In this document: positions 16,096 to 23,797 of the stretch, piece by piece
Layout of the letters: every line of letters begins with the position of its first letter
Position numbering within the stretch: the stretch's first letter is position 1
Source of the DNA: Achromobacter sp. ASV32
GTDB lineage: Bacteria; Pseudomonadota; Gammaproteobacteria; Burkholderiales; Burkholderiaceae_B
Length of the DNA stretch: 46,197 nt
NCBI RefSeq assembly: GCF_016428805.1
Contig: NZ_JAELTJ010000034.1
Location: forward strand, 1 to 46,197
Direction: 5' to 3'
The notes under the pieces: model-generated
The model's input: the letters and a program-made list of their open reading frames with translations, nothing else
Told to the model about the DNA's origin: nothing
Databases searched by the model: none
Translations under genes and position numbers: made by a program

Positions 16096-17538
16096 CTATT
16101 TTTTCAGGCGTACCACCGCCTGGCGGGAATCATCGGTCTGCGGCAACGACGCCAGCTCGCCCAGGGTCAGCGGCTTGGTCGGGAAGCGCAAGCGGTAGTA
16201 ACCCACTTCCTGTACCGGTACGCCGCGTTCCTCGGCGATGATCTCCGACACGGTCAACCCGCAAAAGCGCCCCTGGCAGGGGCCCATGCCGCAACGCAGG
16301 AAGGCCTTCATCTGGTTCGGACCGCTGCAGCCCAGCTTGACGGTGTCGCGCACCTGCGCCGCCGTGACTTCCTCGCAGCGGCAGACGATGGTGTCGCCGG
16401 TGGGGCGGCGGAAGGTCTCGGGGGCCTTGTACAGCACATCGAAGAACGCGCGGCCGCGCACGGCGCGCGCCAGGGCGGCACGGGGTGCGGCGGCCTCGCT
16501 ATCGCGCCGAGCCGCATCGATGCGGCCAAGCAGATGCGCGGCCTGCAACGCCGCCAGCCGGCCACGCTGCTCGGCCGCCAGGGCCCCGGCGATGCCGGCG
16601 CCGTCGCCGGCCATGCCCACGCCGTCCACCGAGGTCAGGCCCCACACATCCACCTCGGGCTCCCAACAGTCCAGCGCAGTGTTCCAGCGGTGTTCAACAC
16701 CGACCGCGCGCGACAGATTGACGTTGGGCACCACGCCCTGATGCAGCATCAGCTGCTGTGCCGGCAGCGTCTTTGTCACGCCGCCCGCGGTGTAGCGTAC
16801 GCTTTGCAGTTTGTCGTCGCCCAGCGCTTCCAGCGCCGTCACGCCCTTGGTGATGGGCACCGCGGCTTTCACCGCGCGCAGCAACGACAGGCCCTTGCCC
16901 AGATAGGGCGACCGCAGGAAATCCCATACCTTGGGCAAGGCCTGGCGCAGACGTCCGGGTGGCGTGGTTTCGAGCAGGGCGTCTATCTTCACGCCTGCAT
17001 TCAGGTACTGCCACGCCACCAGGTACAGCAGGGGACCGCTGCCCGCCAGCACCGTGTGGTCGCTGGGCACCATGCCCGCGGACTTCAACAGGATCTGGGC
17101 CGCGCCCGCGGTGATGACCCCGGGCAACGTCCAACCCGGAATCGGAAAGGGCCGTTCCTGCGCGCCGGTGGCCAACAGCAGCCGGCGCGCATGCAGGATG
17201 CGGGCCTGGCCCGCCACCGAATACGCCACCTCGAAGCCGCGTTCGGGCTGCGGCGCGGTGTGCTCGGCCACGGCCCAGACGGTCGCGCCCGGCACATAAC
17301 GCGCGCCCGATTGCTGAAACGGCTCGACCAGCGAGGCGCCATGCCAATAATCCGGCCCCAGGATCGCGCGGTTGGTCACCGGCGTGGTGGTGATGGCGCG
17401 GTAGATCTGTCCGCCCGGCGCCGGCTGCTCGTCCAGCAGCACGGTATCCACCCCCAGACGCGCGGCCATCGTCGCGGCCGCCAGGCCCGCGGGACCCGCG
17501 CCCACCACCAGCAAATCGCATTGCGTCGTGTCGATCAT
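16096..17538 (-). CDS. FAD/NAD(P)-binding oxidoreductase with BFD iron-sulfur domain, HcnB/OoxA-like (cluster 1)
   Basis: The 480-residue protein has a pyridine-nucleotide-disulfide-oxidoreductase fold with FAD motif VVGAGPAGLAAA (11-22) and an APGGQIYRA loop. A C-terminal BFD-like [2Fe-2S] domain has the full Cys set C386, C388, C421 and C426 (VCRCEEV and GPCQGRFC). It is the alpha subunit of the three-part amine dehydrogenase and should carry electrons from the DAO-type subunit toward the respiratory chain. Start and stop overlap its neighbours tightly: 4 bases with the small iron-sulfur gene before it and a 10-base gap after it. Confidence 0.9.
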   Translation of the reverse strand: MIDTTQCDLLVVGAGPAGLAAATMAARLGVDTVLLDEQPAPGGQIYRAITTTPVTNRAILGPDYWHGASLVEPFQQSGARYVPGATVWAVAEHTAPQPERGFEVAYSVAGQARILHARRLLLATGAQERPFPIPGWTLPGVITAGAAQILLKSAGMVPSDHTVLAGSGPLLYLVAWQYLNAGVKIDALLETTPPGRLRQALPKVWDFLRSPYLGKGLSLLRAVKAAVPITKGVTALEALGDDKLQSVRYTAGGVTKTLPAQQLMLHQGVVPNVNLSRAVGVEHRWNTALDCWEPEVDVWGLTSVDGVGMAGDGAGIAGALAAEQRGRLAALQAAHLLGRIDAARRDSEAAAPRAALARAVRGRAFFDVLYKAPETFRRPTGDTIVCRCEEVTAAQVRDTVKLGCSGPNQMKAFLRCGMGPCQGRFCGLTVSEIIAEERGVPVQEVGYYRLRFPTKPLTLGELASLPQTDDSRQAVVRLKK

Positions 17539-17843
17539 GCCTGCACCTTGCGCGCGCCCAGCTGGCGCTCGATCTTCATGCCTTCGCGCACGGCTGTCAT
17601 GCAGCCCTGCTGATTGGCCTGGCCATCAATGGTGACCAGGCAGTCGTAGCACACGCCCATCATGCAATAGGGGCCGCGCGGCACCTCGCCCACAGCCGTA
17701 TCGCGACAGGCCTGCATGCCACCGGCGAACAGAGCCGCCGCCACGCTGTCGCCCTGACGGCATTGCAGATCGGTGCCGTTGACCGTCACCCGCACCGGCG
17801 CGCCCTGCGCCTGGCGCTGGGCCTCATCAAGCCGCTTGAACAT
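17535..17843 (-). CDS. Small [2Fe-2S] protein, HcnA-like gamma subunit (cluster 1)
   Basis: The 102-residue protein has a ferredoxin-like fold with a complete cluster motif: C-x4-C-x2-C (PYCMMGVCYDC) and a fourth Cys 12 residues later (QQGC). An upstream VTVNG strand and CRQGDSVAAAL helix are usual for the family. It is the electron-transfer subunit of the amine dehydrogenase whose two flavin subunits follow. The gene overlaps the second DAO gene by 17 bases upstream and the alpha-subunit gene by 4 bases downstream, so all are one translationally coupled unit. Confidence 0.9.
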   Translation of the reverse strand: MFKRLDEAQRQAQGAPVRVTVNGTDLQCRQGDSVAAALFAGGMQACRDTAVGEVPRGPYCMMGVCYDCLVTIDGQANQQGCMTAVREGMKIERQLGARKVQA

Positions 17844-18984
17844 GGAACCTCCGGGTCGAGAAGGGCGCCATGTCGTCGGCCAGCTTGCCGGCCACGATCA
17901 TGGGCGCCAGTTTGAGCGCATGCGCGGCGGCCAGCGTCACGCCGCTGTGACAGGTGGCCACGAAGGCACCCGGGCACGTTTCGGATTGCTGATAGATCGG
18001 AAAGCCGTCCTGCGACATCACCCGCAGCGCCGCCCAGCTGCGCACCACGCGAACCTCGCGCAGCGCCGGCAGCGTGCGCAGCGCGCGGTCGGCCAGCGTG
18101 CCCAGTATCGGCAGGCCGACCAGGTTATCCACATAACCGGCCTCTTCCTGCGAATCGCCAATCAGCCAGGTGCCTTCGTCGGTCTGGCGCAGCGTGGACA
18201 ACGGTGTTTCCAGCAGGCGGCGGGTGCGTTCCAGCACCACGATCTGGCCGCGTTGCGGCCGCACCGGCACGGTCAGGCCAACCTGTTCGCCCAACGCCTT
18301 GTTGGACAGCCCGCCGGCCAGCACCACCTTGCGTGCCCGTACCGTGCCGCTGGGCGTGGCAATCTCGAATACGCCGTCGCGCTGGCGAATCTGCTGCGCC
18401 GGACGGCGCGGCAGGTAATCCACAACCCGCTGTGCAAAACTCATGTGCAGCGCACGCAGCAGCTTGAGCGGGTTGGCGATGCCATCGACCGGCGTCCAGG
18501 TCGCGCCGCGCACCTGCGGGCCGATGCCGGGTACCAGGTCCGCCACCTCGGCGCGATCCAGCAACTTCCATTCGTATTGCGCCATGCCGGGTTGCGACAG
18601 CAGCGTCTGCATGAACGTCGCGCGCGCTTCCATTTCCTCGTCGCTCAACAGCGCGTGCAAGCCCCCGCGTTGTTCCAGGTGCACATCCACGCCCGTCTCT
18701 TCGCGCAACAGCGCGGCCAACTGCGGCCAGGCCGTGGCCGACGCCATGGTCCACACGCCGTAGCGCGGCAGGCCCATGCCCTTGCTCTGCACCCACACCA
18801 GCCCGAAGTTGCCGCGCGAGGCGCGGTAGGCGACATCGCCCTCGTCCAGCACGGCAACGTGGTCCAGTTCGCGCCGCAGCCCATAGGCCACGGCCGAACC
18901 CACCAGCCCACCGCCGATCACCGCGGCATCGTAGATGCCTCGATGCGCGGGCGGGCGCGGTGTCAATTCATTCTCGTCGGTCAT
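17827..18984 (-). CDS. Second DAO-type FAD oxidoreductase (cluster 1)
   Basis: This 385-residue flavoprotein is separate from the HcnC-like subunit of the same operon. It has the FAD motif AVIGGGLVGSAVAYGL (21-36), a distinctive ASRGNFGLVWVQSKG flavin-site stretch, KVVLAGGLSN in mid-protein and a C-terminal FVATCHSGVTLAAAHA motif. It probably oxidises a primary or secondary amine, perhaps the product or an analogue of the compound handled by the three-subunit enzyme. It begins with a TAATG overlap to the permease stop and ends inside the small iron-sulfur gene. Cluster 2 has no counterpart. Confidence 0.87.
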   Translation of the reverse strand: MTDENELTPRPPAHRGIYDAAVIGGGLVGSAVAYGLRRELDHVAVLDEGDVAYRASRGNFGLVWVQSKGMGLPRYGVWTMASATAWPQLAALLREETGVDVHLEQRGGLHALLSDEEMEARATFMQTLLSQPGMAQYEWKLLDRAEVADLVPGIGPQVRGATWTPVDGIANPLKLLRALHMSFAQRVVDYLPRRPAQQIRQRDGVFEIATPSGTVRARKVVLAGGLSNKALGEQVGLTVPVRPQRGQIVVLERTRRLLETPLSTLRQTDEGTWLIGDSQEEAGYVDNLVGLPILGTLADRALRTLPALREVRVVRSWAALRVMSQDGFPIYQQSETCPGAFVATCHSGVTLAAAHALKLAPMIVAGKLADDMAPFSTRRFHVQAA

Positions 18985-19784
18985 TAGCGTCCCTTTCCTA
19001 CAAACAGCTTTTCCAGACCGACCAGGCGGTCCAGGATGAAGATGGCGATGATGGTCACGTAGATCAGCACGGCGGAAACCGCCGTGACCAGGGGGTCGAT
19101 GGTGTCTTCGATGTGCAGGAAGATGCGCACCGGCAACGTGGTGGTCGACGGCGAGGCGATGAAGATCGACATGGTCAGTTCATCGAAACTGGTAATGAAG
19201 GCGATCACCCAGCCGCTGACCACGCCCGGCAGCAGCAACGGCAGCACCACGCGCCGAAACGCCGTCCAGTGCGAAGCGCCCAGCGACTGCGCGGCGCGCT
19301 CCAGCGCCGGGTCGATGCCGGTGGCCGATGCCAGCACCAGCCGCAAGGCATAGGGCATGACCAGAATCACGTGGGCCACCACCAGCCCCACATACGTACC
19401 GGCCAGATTCACGGTGGTGAAAAACTTCAGGAACGCCAGGCCCAGCACCACGTGCGGAATCATCAATGGCGACAGGAAGAACGCCACCAGCGCCTCGCGG
19501 CCGCGGAAGCGGTTGCGCGCCAGGGCCAGCGCGCTGGGCACCGCCAGCGCGATCGCCACGGTGGCCGACAGCGTGCCCAACCCCAGGCTGAACCAGAACG
19601 CCTCGATAAAGCGCGGGTTGTCCAGGATGGCGCGGAACCAGCGCAGCGACAGGCCGGACGTGGGCAAGGAAATAAAGCCTTCGGACGTGAACGCCACCGC
19701 GCACACCATCACGATGGGCGCCAGGATGAACAGGATGAACAAGGCGTGGAACGCGAGGCCGATCGGACCGTTGCGAAAGTTCAT
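18984..19784 (-). CDS. ABC transporter permease, PotC-like (cluster 1)
   Basis: The 266-residue inner-membrane protein has about six hydrophobic segments and the permease EAA-type cytoplasmic loop (AAQSLGASHWTAFRRVVLPLLLPG), characteristic of binding-protein-dependent importers. The family is that of spermidine/putrescine and related opine or amine importers (PotC). It overlaps the following flavoenzyme gene by one base and begins one base after the PotB-like gene. It forms the channel with that partner. Confidence 0.92.
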   Translation of the reverse strand: MNFRNGPIGLAFHALFILFILAPIVMVCAVAFTSEGFISLPTSGLSLRWFRAILDNPRFIEAFWFSLGLGTLSATVAIALAVPSALALARNRFRGREALVAFFLSPLMIPHVVLGLAFLKFFTTVNLAGTYVGLVVAHVILVMPYALRLVLASATGIDPALERAAQSLGASHWTAFRRVVLPLLLPGVVSGWVIAFITSFDELTMSIFIASPSTTTLPVRIFLHIEDTIDPLVTAVSAVLIYVTIIAIFILDRLVGLEKLFVGKGR

Positions 19785-19785
19785 G

Positions 19786-20652
19786 TCAGGCCCCCGATTG
19801 GTTGAAGACCGCGCCGTACCTGCGCTCGATGATGCGATTGGCCGACAGCAGCACCACGACGGTGGCCACCAGCAGCACCACGGCCAGCGCCGCGCCCAGC
19901 GGCCAGTTCAGCGTGTTCAGGAACTCATCGTATGCCGCGGTGGCCACATTCTTCAGGCGCCGCCCGCCGATGATGGCCGGCGTGGCAAACGAGCTGGCCG
20001 CCATGGCGAACACCATGATCGCGCCCGACAGGATGCCCGGCATCACCTGCGGCACGATGACCCGGCGGATCACGGTGAACTGGCTGGCGCCCAGCGACAG
20101 CGCCGCCGCCTCGGTCGCCGGATTGATCCGCTGCAGCGACGCCCACACCGAAATCACCATGAACGGCACCAGCACGTGCGTCAGCGCGATGCCTACCCCG
20201 AGATTGCTGTACATCAGGTCGATGGGCGTGGAGACCAGGCCGATGCCCATCAGCGCCTTGTTGATCAAGCCCGTGGAGCCGAACAGCAGGGCCCAGCCCA
20301 GCGTTCGCACGACCACCGAGATGAGCAGCGGCCCCAACACCACCATCAGGAACAGGCCCTTCCAGGGGTTGGCCATGCGCGACAGCACGTAGGCTTCGGC
20401 CGTGCCCAGGACCAGGCAGGCAAGGGTCACCACCGCCGCCACGCCAAAGGTGCGTGCGTAGATCTCGTAGTAGTAGCCATCGCCCAGGATCTCGATGTAG
20501 TTCTTCCAGGTGAACGTGGCCTGCATGCCGCCGTAGAACTGGAAGTCGAAGAAACTGATCAGGAACACCAGCGCCATCGGCACCACCAGGAAGGTGGCGT
20601 ATACCGCCAGCGCCGGCGCACTCAGCAACCAGGGATTGGCGCGCGCGCTCAT
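19786..20652 (-). CDS. ABC transporter permease, PotB-like (cluster 1)
   Basis: The start at 20652 (MSARANPWLLSAPAL) overlaps the ATPase stop (TGATG) and gives 288 residues; the longer in-frame extension would run 140 bases into the ATPase gene and is rejected. Hydrophobic segments are regular, and the EAA loop AALSLGASQFTVIRRVIVPQVMPG is present. It has the longer periplasmic N-terminal loop seen in PotB-like subunits. It pairs with the next gene's product. Confidence 0.91.
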   Translation of the reverse strand: MSARANPWLLSAPALAVYATFLVVPMALVFLISFFDFQFYGGMQATFTWKNYIEILGDGYYYEIYARTFGVAAVVTLACLVLGTAEAYVLSRMANPWKGLFLMVVLGPLLISVVVRTLGWALLFGSTGLINKALMGIGLVSTPIDLMYSNLGVGIALTHVLVPFMVISVWASLQRINPATEAAALSLGASQFTVIRRVIVPQVMPGILSGAIMVFAMAASSFATPAIIGGRRLKNVATAAYDEFLNTLNWPLGAALAVVLLVATVVVLLSANRIIERRYGAVFNQSGA

Positions 20653-21704
20653 CACGCACGCTCCTGGCCGGCCACTGCGCACATATCCTGCGCGCGCCAG
20701 CGCAGGTGCACCGTCTGCCCCTCGGCCGGCACCGGCACGCCGTCGTTCTGGCGAATGACCAGCACTTCGCCCACCGAGGTTTCCACCTGGCACAGCCAGT
20801 GGTTGCCCTGGAACACCCGCGTCTTCATGCGGCCGGGCAGGGCACAGGCGCCGGCTTCGGAAAACAGGATCTTCTCGGGCCGCACGATCACCGCGCCCCG
20901 CGGCACGGGCTGGCCATCCATGGGGATATGGGCCTCGCCGATGCGTGCGCGGGTCTCACCCTCGAACGGCTGCGGCGTGGGCGTGAAGACATTAGCCTTG
21001 CCCAGGAAGCCGCCCACGAAATGGCTGGCCGGCCCTTCATAGGCCTCGAACGGATCGGCCACCTGCTCGACCCGCCCTTGGTTCATCACCACGATGCGGT
21101 CCGACAGCGCCAAAGCTTCCGACTGGTCGTGCGTGACCAGGATGGTCGTGGTGCCGATGGTGCGCTGGATGCTGCGCAATTCCAGCTGCATTTCCTCGCG
21201 CAGCTTGGCATCCAGGTTGGACAGCGGCTCGTCCAACAGCAGCACGCTGGGCCGGATGACCAAGGCGCGGGCCAGCGCCACGCGTTGCTGCTGGCCGCCG
21301 GACATGCGCGCCGGATGGCGATCGGCCAGGTGCGACAGCCCCACCAGCTTGAGCGCATCAGCCACCCGCGCCTGGCGTTCGTCCTTTTTCACCCGCTGCA
21401 TTTCCAGGCCGAAAGACACGTTCTCGGCGGCGGTCATGTGCGGAAACAGGGCATAGTTCTGGAACACCAGGCCCAGCCCGCGCTTGTTGGCGGGCATCCT
21501 GCTGACGTCCTTGCCGTCCAGCACGATGCTGCCGCCGCTGGGTTCGACAAAGCCCGCGATCATCTGCAAGGTCGTGGTCTTGCCGCAGCCCGAGGGCCCC
21601 AGCAGGGAAATGAACTCGCCGCGCTTGACGGACAGGCTCAGGTCCTCGACGGCCGTCAGGTCGCCGTAGCGCTTGGAAAGGCGGTTCAGTACGAGATAGC
21701 TCAT
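20652..21704 (-). CDS. ABC transporter ATPase, PotA-like (cluster 1)
   Basis: The 350-residue ATPase has Walker A GPSGCGKTTT (about 36-45), the Q-loop VFQNYALFPHM, signature [15 protein letters not shown], Walker B LLLDEPLSNLD and the switch His in VTHDQSEA. A C-terminal TOBE domain (from about 240) has the usual regulatory OB-fold strands. It energises the PotB/PotC-like channel. It lies 37 bases after the binding-protein gene. Signature Met instead of Leu (MSGGQ) is common and not disabling. Confidence 0.94.
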   Translation of the reverse strand: MSYLVLNRLSKRYGDLTAVEDLSLSVKRGEFISLLGPSGCGKTTTLQMIAGFVEPSGGSIVLDGKDVSRMPANKRGLGLVFQNYALFPHMTAAENVSFGLEMQRVKKDERQARVADALKLVGLSHLADRHPARMSGGQQQRVALARALVIRPSVLLLDEPLSNLDAKLREEMQLELRSIQRTIGTTTILVTHDQSEALALSDRIVVMNQGRVEQVADPFEAYEGPASHFVGGFLGKANVFTPTPQPFEGETRARIGEAHIPMDGQPVPRGAVIVRPEKILFSEAGACALPGRMKTRVFQGNHWLCQVETSVGEVLVIRQNDGVPVPAEGQTVHLRWRAQDMCAVAGQERA

Positions 21705-21741
21705 GGATGCTCCTGCGGGCGGCGCGCGCGCCGCCGTTGCC

Positions 21742-22773
21742 TCAACGCTCGATTTCCCGCGTCCAGCGCTTGTTCCAGTCGTCCCGGTTCTGGTTGACGG
21801 TGTCCCAGTCGATCACGATCAGGTCGGCGGCGCGCTTGCCGATCGGCAGCGGCACGCGCGGATCGTCGGCCACCTTGGCCTGCTTGTTGACCGGGCCATA
21901 GCCATAGGCGGTGGCGAGCTTTTCCTGCACCGCCGGGCTGACCAGATAGTTCACGAAAGCCTGCGCCAGCGGATTGGCATTGGCCTTGGCCACCGGGCAC
22001 ACCGACGACAGGAGCGCGTAGGCGCCTTCCTGCGGATAGACGAAGCCCACCGGGAAGCCGGTGTCGGCAAAGGCCTTGACGCGGCCGCTGCCCCACACCG
22101 CGATGGTGGCCTGGCCGCTGGAGAACAGCTCGGTCATCTTGCCGGGCGACGGCTCATAGACCAGCACGTTGGGGCCGACCTCGTCCTTGAAGGTCTTGAA
22201 GCCCGCGTCGATCTTCTTTTCGCCGCCCCCGCCTTCGCGGGCATATTCCACCAGCGCATGCAGGCCGTAGGTGTTGTTCAGCGGCGGCACCACCAGTTGC
22301 TTCTTGTACTTGGGGTCCTTCAGGTCCTTCCAGGAAGTGGGCGCGGCCCACTTGCGCTCGTCGAAGACCTTCTTGTTGTACATGATGCCGGTGGCAACGA
22401 TGCCGATCGCCACGGCCTTGTCATCCTTGTAGCGCGCCGTGCCGTAGATGTCGTCCGCCGGCAGGCCCTGGATCGGGGCGCAGAAACCCAGGGCGATCGC
22501 CTGGTACATGGGGCCGTCGTCGATGATGGCCACGTCGATCTGCTGGTTGCTCTTTTGCGCCTGCAAGCGCGCCACCGTATTGGTGGAATTGCCGGCCACG
22601 TAATCCAGCTCGACACCATGCTGCTTGGCGAAGGGCGGGAAGATGTCCTGCCGCATGATGTCTTCGAACGAGCCGCCGTAGCCGGCCACGACCAGTTTTT
22701 GCTGCGCCTGCGCATTCGCGCCCACGCTGGCGGCCACTGTTGCCGCCGCGAGCACTGCGAGTACCTTGCCCAT
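21742..22773 (-). CDS. Periplasmic binding protein, PotD-like (cluster 1)
   Basis: The 343-residue protein has a Sec signal peptide (MGKVLAVLAAATVAASVG, cut near AQAQ) and the type 2 periplasmic binding fold of the PotD/opine group: LVVAGYGGSFEDIMRQDIF, then DVAIIDDGPMYQAIALG and VYEPSPGKMTELFSSGQA. It captures the substrate for the cluster 1 importer. As first gene of the operon it is led by the promoter and operator at 22895-22952. The substrate is inferred only from the downstream amine-oxidising enzymes; polyamines, opines or N-substituted amino acids are all possible. Confidence 0.9.
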   Translation of the reverse strand: MGKVLAVLAAATVAASVGANAQAQQKLVVAGYGGSFEDIMRQDIFPPFAKQHGVELDYVAGNSTNTVARLQAQKSNQQIDVAIIDDGPMYQAIALGFCAPIQGLPADDIYGTARYKDDKAVAIGIVATGIMYNKKVFDERKWAAPTSWKDLKDPKYKKQLVVPPLNNTYGLHALVEYAREGGGGEKKIDAGFKTFKDEVGPNVLVYEPSPGKMTELFSSGQATIAVWGSGRVKAFADTGFPVGFVYPQEGAYALLSSVCPVAKANANPLAQAFVNYLVSPAVQEKLATAYGYGPVNKQAKVADDPRVPLPIGKRAADLIVIDWDTVNQNRDDWNKRWTREIER

Positions 22774-22894
22774 GAAAACCCCCGTTTATTGGAAGAAAAC
22801 TGCAAGAACTGCCTGATGCCGCCGGATCGGGAAAAGTGCGCCACTGCAAAAAAGAACCGCTGCGCTTGCCCCGCGATCTCATGTCGGTCGTACA

Positions 22895-22924
22895 ATTTGT
22901 CCGTACATGAATGTCCGGACAAAT
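22895..22924. promoter_or_regulatory. 30-bp palindromic operator, probable GntR/UTRA site
   Basis: ATTTGTCCGTACAT and ATGTCCGGACAAAT face each other across a GA centre and are reverse complements except for one position. The palindrome overlaps the last bases of the -10 and the start site of the minus-strand promoter, the classic repressor position. Confidence 0.75.
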
Positions 22925-22952
22925 AATGGGCCGGACGAGACAGCCTTGTCAA
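22923..22952 (-). promoter_or_regulatory. Sigma70-like promoter of cluster 1
   Basis: On the minus strand a consensus TTGACA (22952-22947) is followed by an 18-bp spacer and CATTAT (22928-22923). Transcription would start near 22916, inside the palindromic operator, about 140 bases before the binding-protein ATG. Confidence 0.65.
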
Positions 22953-22959
22953 TCGGTTA

Positions 22960-22971
22960 TTGTCCGTACAA
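22960..22971. promoter_or_regulatory. Second, shorter operator-like site
   Basis: TTGTCCGTACAA repeats the half-site of the main palindrome and is itself a partial dyad (TTGT...ACAA). It lies upstream of the -35 of cluster 1 and about 30 bases before the gntR ATG, so it could serve cooperative binding or autoregulation. Confidence 0.5.
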
Positions 22972-22999
22972 ACCCCGATAGAACGAGAAAGGAGCCCCC

Positions 23000-23797
23000 A
23001 TGACCCGATCTTCCGAACGCGTGGCCGCGCAAGGCGGCGCGCGTGAAGCGCGCGGCCAGGCCGCGGCGCCGGACGGCGATGCCGGCGGCCCGCGCTACAA
23101 GAGCATCTACCAGCAGCTGGCCCGCGACATCGGCGCCGGCCGCTATCCCGTCATGACGCTCTTGCCGACCGAGCACGAGCTGTGCGACCAGTTCGGCGCC
23201 AGCCGCCACACCATCCGCGAAGCCATCCGCATGCTGACCGTGGCGGGCATGGTGTCGCGCCGCCCCGGCGTGGGCACGCGCGTGGAAACCGCCAGCGCCA
23301 GCACGCGCTTCACCCAACGCATTTCGCAGTTCCCCGACCTGCTGCAATACGCCCGCAACGCCGCGCTGCTGGTGCAGGACGTGCGCACCATCAAGCTGAC
23401 GCGACGCCTGGCCGAAACCCTGGGCGCCGAAGCCGGGCAGTCCTGGCTGCACATCAATTCGATCAAGACGCTGGGCGACCAGGACACGCCGGTGGCCTGC
23501 ACGCTGATCTACGCCGATCCCGCCCATTCCGATCTGCGCGCCGACATCCAGCCGCGTATTTCGCTGCTGCGGCTGATCGAAGATCACTTCGGCAACCGCA
23601 TCCACGAGGTCAACCAGGAGTTCTCGGCCACGCCCATCGCGGCGGGCATCGCCAGGCAGCTCCAGGTCGAACCCAAAACGGCGGGCTTTGTCATCACCCG
23701 CCGCTACTACGGCAGCGGCGGGGTGCTGTTGCTGGCCACCATCACCACGTTTCCGCATGACAAGATGAAGTACTCGATGTCGCTCAACGTGGCGTAG
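23000..23797 (+). CDS. GntR family regulator with UTRA ligand domain
   Basis: The 265-residue protein has a disordered, alanine/glycine-rich N-terminus and a GntR winged-helix domain at about 32-97 (YKSIYQQLARDIGAGRY, LPTEHELCDQFGASRHTIREAI, RRPGVGTRV). A UTRA effector-binding domain follows to the end, marking the HutC subgroup. HutC-type proteins repress catabolic operons until a metabolite binds. It is divergent from the nine-gene amine cluster, and the palindrome between them is the likely target. Its last 14 bases overlap the end of the convergent hydantoinase B gene. Confidence 0.92.
   Translation: MTRSSERVAAQGGAREARGQAAAPDGDAGGPRYKSIYQQLARDIGAGRYPVMTLLPTEHELCDQFGASRHTIREAIRMLTVAGMVSRRPGVGTRVETASASTRFTQRISQFPDLLQYARNAALLVQDVRTIKLTRRLAETLGAEAGQSWLHINSIKTLGDQDTPVACTLIYADPAHSDLRADIQPRISLLRLIEDHFGNRIHEVNQEFSATPIAAGIARQLQVEPKTAGFVITRRYYGSGGVLLLATITTFPHDKMKYSMSLNVA

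Noticed and set aside
16048-21042. Long plus-strand open frames opposite cluster 1 (for example 16048-17613 and 19357-21042)
   Set aside because: They mirror conserved minus-strand genes whose motifs are complete; no ribosome-binding sites or recognisable domains.
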